Shown: positions 17,267-25,006 of the stretch, in pieces | Numbering within the stretch: position 1 is the first letter of the stretch | How the letters are laid out: every line of letters begins with the position of its first letter | Source: Telluribacter humicola | Lineage (GTDB): Bacteria > Bacteroidota > Bacteroidia > Cytophagales > Spirosomataceae | Length of the DNA stretch: 64,000 nucleotides | Reading direction: 5' to 3' | NCBI RefSeq assembly: GCF_017355935.1 | Contig: NZ_JAFIQT010000001.1 | Coordinates: forward strand, 744,001 to 808,000 | Program-made: the position numbers and the translations under genes | The notes under the pieces: model-generated | The model's input: the letters and a program-made list of their open reading frames with translations, nothing else | The model's database searches: none | What the model was told of the DNA's origin: nothing

Positions 17267-20200
17267 ATGAGTTTAAGTAGAGTGCTAAATAATCATTTGC
17301 GTTTTTTCAAAGGAGCAGCCTTTATTGTGCTACTAAGCCTGTACTCCTGTCAGGAATCCGACCAGCAGGAGTACAGCGGAGAGCCCTTGTTTGTGCGAAT
17401 GGACCCGAAACAAAGCGGAATCACCTTCGTCAATGAAATCGTCGATAGTCAGCAGTTCAGTATTCTGGATTACCTCTATTTTTACAATGGTGGTGGTATA
17501 TCGGCTGGTGACGTTAATAATGATGGCCTGACGGACCTGTACTTCGTTTCGAACCGGGGCAAAAACAAGCTGTATCTTAATAAGGGAGGCTGGAAGTTTG
17601 AGGAAGTAGCTGAAAAGGCCGGTGTAGCCGGTAAAGCCGACTGGCAAACAGGTGTGACCATGGCTGATATCAATGGCGATGGCTACCTGGACCTTTACGT
17701 GTGCGCTGTCAGCAACTACAGGGGACTCACAGGCAGCAACGAGCTGTACATCAACAACGGCGATGGTACCTTTACCGAGCGGGCTAAGGAGTACGGACTG
17801 GATTTCCAGGGTTTTGCCACGCAGACCGCCTTTTTTGATTACGATCACGATGGCGACCTCGATGCGTACCTGCTGACCCACGCTGTACATACTTCCCTTT
17901 CCTACGGCCGGGTATCTACCCGTGCACTGGAGCGGGATAAGGAAGCCGGTGACTACCTCTTCCGGAATGAAGGTGGAAAGCGCTTTACCGATGTAAGCGA
18001 GCAGGCCGGTATCTACGCGGCTCCCATGGGCTATGGCCTGGGTATATCGGTGGGTGACCTCAACAACGATGGCTGGGAGGATATCTACGTAGCCAACGAC
18101 TTCCATGAAGACGACTACTACTACATAAATAACAAGAACGGAACCTTTACTGAAGCCCTGCGCCAGCACTTTGCCCACACCAGTAAGTTCTCAATGGGTA
18201 ATGATATGGCTGATGTCAATAACGATGGCTTGCTGGACGTAGTGACCATGGATATGTACCCCGAAGATCCTGCGGTAGAGAAGGCCTCAGCCGGGGAGGA
18301 CCCGCTGGATGTATATCTGTACAAGCTGCAGTTTGGCTTCTACAACCAGTATACCCGCAATACGCTACAGCTCAATCAGGGAGGGGAGAAGTTTAGTGAC
18401 GTAGGAGCCATGGCGGGTATCGCCGCTACGGACTGGAGCTGGTCGCCACTCCTGGCCGACTACGACAACGATGGTATCAAGGACCTGTTTGTCACGAACG
18501 GCATCGTGCGCCGCCCCAATGACCTGGAGTACCTGAAATTTGTATCAAGCCCGGAAGTATCGTCCAAGTTGATGCAGGGTAAGGCGCTGGACCTGGAAGC
18601 TATCACACGCATGCCCGATGGCCGCACCCATAACTACCTTTATAGGGGAACCGATAGCCTGCAGTTTGTGGATCAGTCGCTGAACTGGGGCTTCCACGAA
18701 GATAGCTACTCCAACGGAGCCGCTTATGCTGACCTGGATGGGGATGGTGATCTAGATCTGATTACAAATAATATTAACGGTGTAGCCGGTGTGTATCAGA
18801 ACCGCCAGGAGGCCGTAGCGAAGAATCAGTACCTGAAAATAAAACTGAAAGGCGAAGGGCTTAATACCTTCGGAGTAGGAGCAAAAGTCTACCTAAAAAC
18901 AGAAGGAGGCTGGCAGTACCAGCACAACATGCCTACACGCGGCTTTATGTCATCGGTAGAGCCTGGTCTGGTGTTTGGTGTAGCCAAGAGTACTACTATT
19001 GATTCGGTGGCGGTGGTATGGCCCAATCAGAAGGCTCAGGTCATGACGGCAGTTAAGCCTAACCAGACGCTTACCCTAAGCCAAACCAAAGCCACCGGCA
19101 GCTTTACCCCACCGACTAAAAAGCAGCCCCTTTTTCAGGAGGTGACCCAGCAGGTATCTCTGGATTATACCCATAAGGAAAACACCTACTACGACTTCAC
19201 CCGCGAACCCCTGATGCCTTTCAAGATATCCACCGAAGGACCGGCTATGGCCGTGGGGGATGTCAACGGCGATGGTCTGGATGATATGTACTTTGGCTCT
19301 GCAAAGTTTGAAAAATCTGCCTTGTACCTGCAGACGCCCGAAGGAGGATGGGTACCTGCCAGTCAGCAGGTATTCACGGCTGATTCGACTTATGAAGATA
19401 TAAGAGCCATATTCTTTGATGCGGATGGGGATAAGGACCTCGACCTGTACGTGGTAAGCGGAGGCAATGAGTTCTATGGGCAGAGTCCCGAACTATTCGA
19501 TCGTCTGTACCGCAACGACGGCAAGGGCAACTTCACCCGCGATACAGCCGCACTACCGGCTATGTACACCAACAAAGGTACCGTGGTAGCCGCCGATGTT
19601 GACAAGGATGGCGATATGGACCTATTTGTAGGCGGTAGGGTAGTGGCTTTCAGCTACGGGCGCATACCGGAATCTTACCTCCTCATCAACGACGGCAAGG
19701 GTAAGTTTACCGATCAGACGGACGAGCTGGCACCTACGCTACGTAAAGTAGGAATGGTCACCGATGCTACCTGGAGTGACTACGACGGCGATGGCGACCC
19801 TGATCTGCTGGTGGTGGGTGACTGGATGCCGGTACGGGTATTTGAAAATCAAAATGGGCAGCTAAGTCTGGCCGAGTCGGGGCTGGAAGGAATGTACGGT
19901 TTCTGGCAAACCATCCACAGGGCCGACCTGGATGGCGACGGCGACGAAGACTTCGTCGTGGGTAACATGGGTACTAATACCAAGTTCCGGCGCGGGTGGG
20001 ATGGTCGCATTCGTATGTACGCGGGCGATTTCCTGAATGTAAACAAGACGGATCAAATCCTGGCTTACGGTGTAGGACCGAACTTCTATCCCGTTCCACT
20101 CAAAGACGAGATCGGAAAAGTCGTCCCGTACGTCAACCAGCGATTCCCCAACTACCGTGACTTCTCCGGAAAGACCATTGAAAAGATATTCAAGTCTAAC

Positions 20201-20626
20201 GAACTGAACGCCGCTGAACTTCGCGAAGTCAACACCTTCGAGAGTGTCTGGATTGAGAACCGGGGAAAGGGTACTTTTGCCATGCACCACTTGCCGTACA
20301 TGGCGCAGATGTCCAAGATATTTGCGATACAGGTGGCTGATGTCAACGAAGACAAGCGCCCCGACCTGCTCCTGGGGGGGAATTTTTATAATGTAAGTAC
20401 CTACCAGGGGCGCTACGATGCCAGCTACGGATTGGTACTCCTGAATGAGGGCAAAGGGCAGTGGAAAACGGTATTGCCGACTGAAGCAGGTTTTGTACTG
20501 GACGGTGAAGTAAGGCAGATCAAGCCGTTGCGTACTTCCTCAGGAACGATGTATGCTGTGGCACGTAACAATGCCAGTCCGATGTTTTTCAGAACAATAA
20601 GCAGTACCTACTATGCGCATAAGTAG
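17267..20626 (+). CDS. FG-GAP/VCBS repeat lipoprotein with ASPIC/UnbV domain (copy 2)
   Basis: 1119 residues from ATG 17267; a TTG at 17255 would add four residues. The lipobox LYSC predicts an outer-membrane lipoprotein. It has the same plan as its upstream neighbour: seven FG-GAP motifs (GDVNNDGLTDLYF to ADLDGDGDLDLIT), an ASPIC/UnbV domain (GAKVYLKTEGGWQYQHNMPT, IDSVAVVWPN), then six more motifs (GDVNGDGLDDMYF to ADVNEDKRPDLLL). Several segments are close to copy 1, such as FDADGDKDLDLYVV, and others diverged, so this is an old tandem duplication. The short gap (31 bases, no terminator) indicates co-transcription with copy 1. Confidence 0.9.
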   Translation: MSLSRVLNNHLRFFKGAAFIVLLSLYSCQESDQQEYSGEPLFVRMDPKQSGITFVNEIVDSQQFSILDYLYFYNGGGISAGDVNNDGLTDLYFVSNRGKNKLYLNKGGWKFEEVAEKAGVAGKADWQTGVTMADINGDGYLDLYVCAVSNYRGLTGSNELYINNGDGTFTERAKEYGLDFQGFATQTAFFDYDHDGDLDAYLLTHAVHTSLSYGRVSTRALERDKEAGDYLFRNEGGKRFTDVSEQAGIYAAPMGYGLGISVGDLNNDGWEDIYVANDFHEDDYYYINNKNGTFTEALRQHFAHTSKFSMGNDMADVNNDGLLDVVTMDMYPEDPAVEKASAGEDPLDVYLYKLQFGFYNQYTRNTLQLNQGGEKFSDVGAMAGIAATDWSWSPLLADYDNDGIKDLFVTNGIVRRPNDLEYLKFVSSPEVSSKLMQGKALDLEAITRMPDGRTHNYLYRGTDSLQFVDQSLNWGFHEDSYSNGAAYADLDGDGDLDLITNNINGVAGVYQNRQEAVAKNQYLKIKLKGEGLNTFGVGAKVYLKTEGGWQYQHNMPTRGFMSSVEPGLVFGVAKSTTIDSVAVVWPNQKAQVMTAVKPNQTLTLSQTKATGSFTPPTKKQPLFQEVTQQVSLDYTHKENTYYDFTREPLMPFKISTEGPAMAVGDVNGDGLDDMYFGSAKFEKSALYLQTPEGGWVPASQQVFTADSTYEDIRAIFFDADGDKDLDLYVVSGGNEFYGQSPELFDRLYRNDGKGNFTRDTAALPAMYTNKGTVVAADVDKDGDMDLFVGGRVVAFSYGRIPESYLLINDGKGKFTDQTDELAPTLRKVGMVTDATWSDYDGDGDPDLLVVGDWMPVRVFENQNGQLSLAESGLEGMYGFWQTIHRADLDGDGDEDFVVGNMGTNTKFRRGWDGRIRMYAGDFLNVNKTDQILAYGVGPNFYPVPLKDEIGKVVPYVNQRFPNYRDFSGKTIEKIFKSNELNAAELREVNTFESVWIENRGKGTFAMHHLPYMAQMSKIFAIQVADVNEDKRPDLLLGGNFYNVSTYQGRYDASYGLVLLNEGKGQWKTVLPTEAGFVLDGEVRQIKPLRTSSGTMYAVARNNASPMFFRTISSTYYAHK

Positions 20627-20795
20627 ATAGCTGGTTTTGCCTTGGCATACTGCCAGCCACCTGCCCGCAGATAGAACTAAGGGGTACTATTTCAGAAAAG
20701 AAAGAAGACATTGCCTATTATGCCTTTGATTATGAATAAGTAGAGTGCTAGCCTTAGTAGCTTACGAGTAAAGTGATCAGAAGCGAGGCTACTAC

Positions 20796-20826
20796 TTGCA
20801 TGCAGTTAATGAATCAGTTATCTTTG
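20796..20826 (+). promoter_or_regulatory. Promoter of the unrecognised gene at 20859
   Basis: TTG at 20796 and TATCTTTG at 20819-20826 (a full TAnnTTTG match) are 23 bases apart start to start, the Bacteroidota -33/-7 arrangement. Transcription would begin near 20833, which rules out the upstream TTG at 20796 as a start codon and supports the TTG at 20859. Confidence 0.5.
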
Positions 20827-20858
20827 TAAAAGAATATTTTTTCCTTGTACCTTACCAC

Positions 20859-21395
20859 TTGAAGCAACTCCTATCTATCGGTCTATTACTTCTGTTGCTG
20901 CTCAATATTCTGGGGCAGTCGGTGGCGGTATTGTGTATCGAGGAAATGTACAGTACATCGGATAAAGGGAGACTGGGTGACGAATGGGTCGTGCTGAAGG
21001 TACCTCTGTCTATTCCCTATGGTACTGCCTGGCAGAATGATGATCCCTCGGGTCTGATCCAGTACAACGGTAACTTCTACAATATCGTAGAGCAGCGGTA
21101 CGAGAATGACTCCCTCTATACCGTACTACGCTCCAACCTGAGTGCCCGCGAACAGTTTTTTGCCATTGCCGATCAGCTTCAGCAGCAACTGGGACAGGAT
21201 ACTGAGAAAAGCAATCCCGTTGAAAAAACGGCCAAACTACTCTCCGGGGCTTTAAAACATTACTTACCTGCAAAGTACAACGTCACGCTATTCTGGTGGG
21301 AATTAGCACCTGAGAACTCATTGGTTCCGGCCACTCAATCGCTTGTGGCTTCGTCCGTTTCTACTCCTCTATCTCCGCCACCGGAGCTGGTCTAA
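20859..21395 (+). CDS. Unrecognised membrane-anchored or exported protein
   Basis: I do not recognise this family. From TTG 20859 the product has 178 residues: a strongly hydrophobic N-terminus (LKQLLSIGLLLLLLLNILGQ) that is a signal peptide or membrane anchor, then a soluble part with EWVVLKVPLSIPYGTAWQND, GLIQYNGNFYNIVEQRYEND and SLYTVLRSNLSAREQFFAIA, and a Ser/Pro/Thr-rich tail. The frame is open upstream to 20796, but a promoter overlaps that part. It lies between the FG-GAP pair and the haloperoxidase, all on one strand, which suggests but does not prove a role in the same locus. Confidence 0.6.
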   Translation: MKQLLSIGLLLLLLLNILGQSVAVLCIEEMYSTSDKGRLGDEWVVLKVPLSIPYGTAWQNDDPSGLIQYNGNFYNIVEQRYENDSLYTVLRSNLSAREQFFAIADQLQQQLGQDTEKSNPVEKTAKLLSGALKHYLPAKYNVTLFWWELAPENSLVPATQSLVASSVSTPLSPPPELV

Positions 21396-21615
21396 CCTAT
21401 CTTGCTCACAAATCACCACTGATGGGGTAGCCTTTCGGAAGGAGTTTCCGGATTGGGTGCTATGCCTACTGCTAGGTACTATTTGTGAAATCATTCGGTG
21501 AATTAACGTTGTCAGGAGAAACCTGTTTGTTCCGCTTCCTGATAAGTACTGGCCCCTGCCAGTATTGCCGATAGTTTTAAAGTAGGTTTTAGACAATTAA
21601 TAGTAACGTAAACCA

Positions 21616-22974
21616 ATGAAAAAGATCTTCCTCCTGGCAGTAGCTTTTGGGCTGGCTGCTGTAGTAAACGGGTGTAAAAAATCATCTCCACCCGAAGTAT
21701 ATAACAAGATGGCTTCTGATCCGCAGCTGTTTCATAATACCACGGCACAGCTCACCAATGTGATCATACACGATATCTTTAAGCCGCCGGTGGCCAGCCG
21801 TATCTATGCCTATTCGTTTCTGGCATCCTACGAAGCAATGGCTCCCAGCGATCCCGAGTACCAGAGTCTGGGTGGACAGCTCAATAATTTTGGGGTTCCT
21901 CCCCGGCCCGAAGATGGCAAAGAGTACTGCTACCCGCTGGCTAGTGCCAAGGCCTTTACCGTTGTAGGTCGGGCGCTGACTTTCTCGGGTGATATGTGGG
22001 ATAAGTACGAAAAGGATTTCTTCAAGAAGTACGAAGAAATGGGCATGCCTGACGATGTATACGAGCGCTCTATTACCTATGGCGAGCTGGTAGCCAAGCA
22101 CGTGCTGGACTATGCAGCCAAGGATCATTATAAGGAAATCCGTGGCTTCCGTTATACCGTGACCAATGCCCCCGGTACCTGGGTTCCTACCCCTCCTAAT
22201 TACGCGGATGCCTGCGAACCTATGTGGAACACCGTACGTACGTTCACGCTGGATTCTGCAGGACAGTTCGTGTGTCCTCCACCGGCTAAGTATGATCTCA
22301 ATGAGAAAAGTGAGTTTGTGAAGCTGACCCGTGAAGTATACGAAATAGGTAAAAATCTGACCGAAGATCAAAGGACTACTGCCTACTTCTGGGATGATAA
22401 TCCATTCGTGACCAATGTAGTAGGGCACGTGATGTTTGCCAACAAGAAAATGACTCCTCCGGGCCACTGGTTAGCTATTACCCGTCTTGTAGCCCAGGAA
22501 AAGAATCTGAACCTGATGGAGTCGGTAGAGGCTTACACACTGGCTGCTATATCTATGTACGATGGATTTATATCGTGTTGGGACGAAAAGTATAAGAGCG
22601 TTCGCGTACGCCCCGAAACAGTGATCAACGGCAACTGGGACCCTAACTGGCGTCCTTACCTCGAAACGCCCGCCTTCCCTGAGTATGTGAGTGGACACAG
22701 TACTATCTCAGCTTCGTGCGGAACTGTACTGACCAACCTGCTGGGGGATAACGTGGCCTTCACGGATACTACTGAAAAGAAGTACGGTCACGGTGAGAAG
22801 TCCTTCAAGTCGTTCAAAGAAGCCTACTGGGATGCTTCGTACAGCCGCATGTACGGGGGGATTCACTACCGGGACGGCGTAGAGGAAGGAACCCACCTGG
22901 GCGAGAAAGTAGGCCAGTGGGTCTGGAACAGCGCCATTACCCGCAAGAGTCGGACGGTGATCGCGAAACGGTAG
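21616..22974 (+). CDS. Vanadium-dependent haloperoxidase, lipoprotein (PAP2 superfamily)
   Basis: 452 residues with lipobox VVNGC (Cys 20), so it is probably attached to the outer membrane or exported. The vanadate-binding signature of haloperoxidases is complete: K325-x6-R332-P333 (KYKSVRVRP), S359-G360-H361 (YVSGHST), and S410-R411-x5-H417 (SRMYGGIH). In the family these residues hold vanadate, and the enzyme uses hydrogen peroxide to oxidise halide (or iodide) to hypohalous acid. The related acid phosphatases share this fold, but the length and helical N-terminal half fit the bacterial haloperoxidase group. It lies downstream of the SusCD/FG-GAP genes and ends with a strong terminator. Confidence 0.88.
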   Translation: MKKIFLLAVAFGLAAVVNGCKKSSPPEVYNKMASDPQLFHNTTAQLTNVIIHDIFKPPVASRIYAYSFLASYEAMAPSDPEYQSLGGQLNNFGVPPRPEDGKEYCYPLASAKAFTVVGRALTFSGDMWDKYEKDFFKKYEEMGMPDDVYERSITYGELVAKHVLDYAAKDHYKEIRGFRYTVTNAPGTWVPTPPNYADACEPMWNTVRTFTLDSAGQFVCPPPAKYDLNEKSEFVKLTREVYEIGKNLTEDQRTTAYFWDDNPFVTNVVGHVMFANKKMTPPGHWLAITRLVAQEKNLNLMESVEAYTLAAISMYDGFISCWDEKYKSVRVRPETVINGNWDPNWRPYLETPAFPEYVSGHSTISASCGTVLTNLLGDNVAFTDTTEKKYGHGEKSFKSFKEAYWDASYSRMYGGIHYRDGVEEGTHLGEKVGQWVWNSAITRKSRTVIAKR

Positions 22975-22997
22975 CGTAGGACGTCAAGCCACAAGGA

Positions 22998-23038
22998 AAG
23001 CGCCGGGAACAGTATAATGCTGTTTCCGGCGCTTTTTT
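22998..23038 (+). terminator. Terminator after haloperoxidase
   Basis: A 15-bp stem with one G-T pair (AAGCGCCGGGAACAG against CTGTTTCCGGCGCTT), a 7-base loop and a run of Ts. Confidence 0.85.
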
Positions 23039-23093
23039 AGTAAGTGTACGCCTGGCGCCCGCAAGTGTGTCTCATCTCATCTTCCTGTACCCT

Positions 23094-24602
23094 ATGAAGT
23101 ACTTCCTTACCCTGCTAGTGCTGGTACTCCTAAGCCTGGGGCTGAAACCAAAGGAGCAAGTATCAGCCCCAAAGCCCAACATCGTGTACATTCTGGCCGA
23201 TGACATGGGGGCAGGAGATGTATCAGCCTATAATGCACAAGCTCGCTTCCGGACACCCCACCTCGACAGGCTGGCGTCGGAAGGAATGGCCTTTACGGAT
23301 GCGCACTCGGGCTCGGCAGTATGTACCCCTACGCGCTACGGTATCCTGACTGGCCGGTACGCATGGCGGAGCCGACTAAAAAAGGGTGTAACGTGGAGCT
23401 ATGACTCGGCTCTCATTGAAGACAAGCGAATGACGGTGGCTCATTTTCTGAAACAAAACGGCTACCACACGGCGAGCGTCGGGAAGTGGCACCTGGGACT
23501 CGATTGGGCGGTGGCCTCTGATACCACCCAACCTGTTGATTTTACGAAGCCGGTACAAAAAGGCCCTAACTACTACGGATTTGACTACTCCTTTGTTATT
23601 CCGGCCTCACTTGATATTCCTCCGTATGTGTACCTGGAAAACGGCCGGGTAACGACCCAGCCGGACCGGCAAACGGAGAGTAAGACAGCGTTTGGCTGGT
23701 GGCGCAAGGGACCGACGGGGGCCGATTTCCGGCACGAGGAGGTACTGGATACCTTTATTGATAAATCCATTGCGTACCTGAGCCAACGTAAATCGGGACC
23801 GTTCTTCCTGTACCTGCCGCTGGCGGCACCCCACACGCCCATCCTGCCTACGGGCGAATGGGCCGGAAAGTCCGGCCTGAACGAGTACGGAGATTTCGTG
23901 CTGATGGTGGACCACGCTGTAGGCCGGATTCAGCGGGCGCTGGTGGAGAACGGCCTCGACCAGAATACCATCCTGATTTTTACGGCGGATAATGGCTGCG
24001 CTCCCTACGCCGGCACGACCGATATGGAAAAAAAAGGTCACTTTTCGAGTAATGGGTACCGGGGCTACAAGGCAGATATATACGAAGGAGGTCATCGGGT
24101 GCCCTTTGTGGTGAAGTGGCCGGGAAAAATCAAGCCGGGTACCCGCAGCGACCAGACCATCTGCCTGACCGACCTCATGGCTACCTGCGCAGGAATTCTG
24201 AACGAAGAGCTACCGGCTACTGCGGCGGAGGATAGCTACGACTTGAGCCCCATCTGGCTGGGCAAAACCAGCGGAAAGCCCGTGCGCGAGGCCACCGTCC
24301 ACCACTCCGTAGAAGGGGCCTTTGCTATCCGGCAAGGAAACTGGAAGCTGGTATTGGATCCTGGCTCCGGTGGATGGAGCTACCCCAAGCCGGGGAAGGA
24401 GACGCAGGGGCTACCGGCGGTGCAGCTGTATAATGTAGAAAAAGACCCGGCCGAAAAAACCAACCTCTACGCCCAATACCCCCAGAAGGTGACAGAGCTA
24501 AAAGCGCTGCTGGCCAGATACATCCGGGCTGGCCGCAGTACCAAAGGGCAGCCGCAGCCCTACGTGCAGGCCGCCACCTGGCCCGGTACAGAGTGGATGT
24601 AG
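23094..24602 (+). CDS. Sulfatase (arylsulfatase family, S1 type)
   Basis: Hydrolyses a sulfate ester, probably on a carbohydrate or aryl substrate outside the cytoplasm. From ATG 23094 it has 502 residues (a GTG at 23067 would add nine). A signal peptide (MKYFLTLLVLVLLSLGLK) is followed by PNIVYILADDMGAGDVSAY with the metal-binding Asp pair (36-37), and the sulfatase signature CTPTRYGILTGR, whose Cys 77 becomes formylglycine. Further motifs are SVGKWHLG, FLYLPLAAPHTP and ILIFTADNGCAPY. The Cys-type signature needs a formylglycine-generating enzyme, not found in the window. It stands after the haloperoxidase terminator and so has its own transcription. Confidence 0.92.
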   Translation: MKYFLTLLVLVLLSLGLKPKEQVSAPKPNIVYILADDMGAGDVSAYNAQARFRTPHLDRLASEGMAFTDAHSGSAVCTPTRYGILTGRYAWRSRLKKGVTWSYDSALIEDKRMTVAHFLKQNGYHTASVGKWHLGLDWAVASDTTQPVDFTKPVQKGPNYYGFDYSFVIPASLDIPPYVYLENGRVTTQPDRQTESKTAFGWWRKGPTGADFRHEEVLDTFIDKSIAYLSQRKSGPFFLYLPLAAPHTPILPTGEWAGKSGLNEYGDFVLMVDHAVGRIQRALVENGLDQNTILIFTADNGCAPYAGTTDMEKKGHFSSNGYRGYKADIYEGGHRVPFVVKWPGKIKPGTRSDQTICLTDLMATCAGILNEELPATAAEDSYDLSPIWLGKTSGKPVREATVHHSVEGAFAIRQGNWKLVLDPGSGGWSYPKPGKETQGLPAVQLYNVEKDPAEKTNLYAQYPQKVTELKALLARYIRAGRSTKGQPQPYVQAATWPGTEWM

Positions 24603-25006
24603 AAGGGATGATCGAGTTTCAATTGCAGATTGTCGATTGTTCTTTAGATGAGAATGTACATTTAGGAGAGTACAAAAGATTTTTATTGGCTTAGAAACTG
24701 GCCTTAGAGGTGCCTGCCGCTGGGGCCACTGCTTGGCAAGAAATACTTCTTTCCCAAAGTACTATCGCAGATTTTCAATTGTACCTAAATCGACAATCTG
24801 CAATTGAAATTCGACATTAAAAACTCTTCCTCCTTCGCCCTAAAAGGCTACTTCGGTACCCCATTTTTCCACTTCACCCTTTCTTAATTTCGGGAGCTGG
24901 GGTAGCTGCGCATTTTTGCTACGAAAAGCAGCGCATCCGGTATTTTTTGTCCCCGCCATAGGGGGGGGCGGTCATTGAGCTGTCAGAATAGCAACACTAC
25001 TTAGCC
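24603..25006. other. Intergenic region with a long-distance inverted repeat
   Basis: 404 bases with no credible gene between the sulfatase and a TonB-dependent receptor. It contains a 22-bp inverted repeat (separate entry) and a run of eight Gs near 24961-24968. No clear promoter for the receptor was found. Confidence 0.6.
24617..24809. repeat. Inverted repeat, 22-bp perfect arms
   Basis: The left arm (24617-24638) begins TTTCAATTGCAGATTG and ends TCGATT; the right arm (24788-24809) is its exact reverse complement. About 149 bases separate them. A further CGA outside each arm also matches after one mismatch. This is too far apart for a terminator; it looks like the ends of a small non-autonomous element (about 195 bp), though no target duplication was identified. 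Confidence 0.6.
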
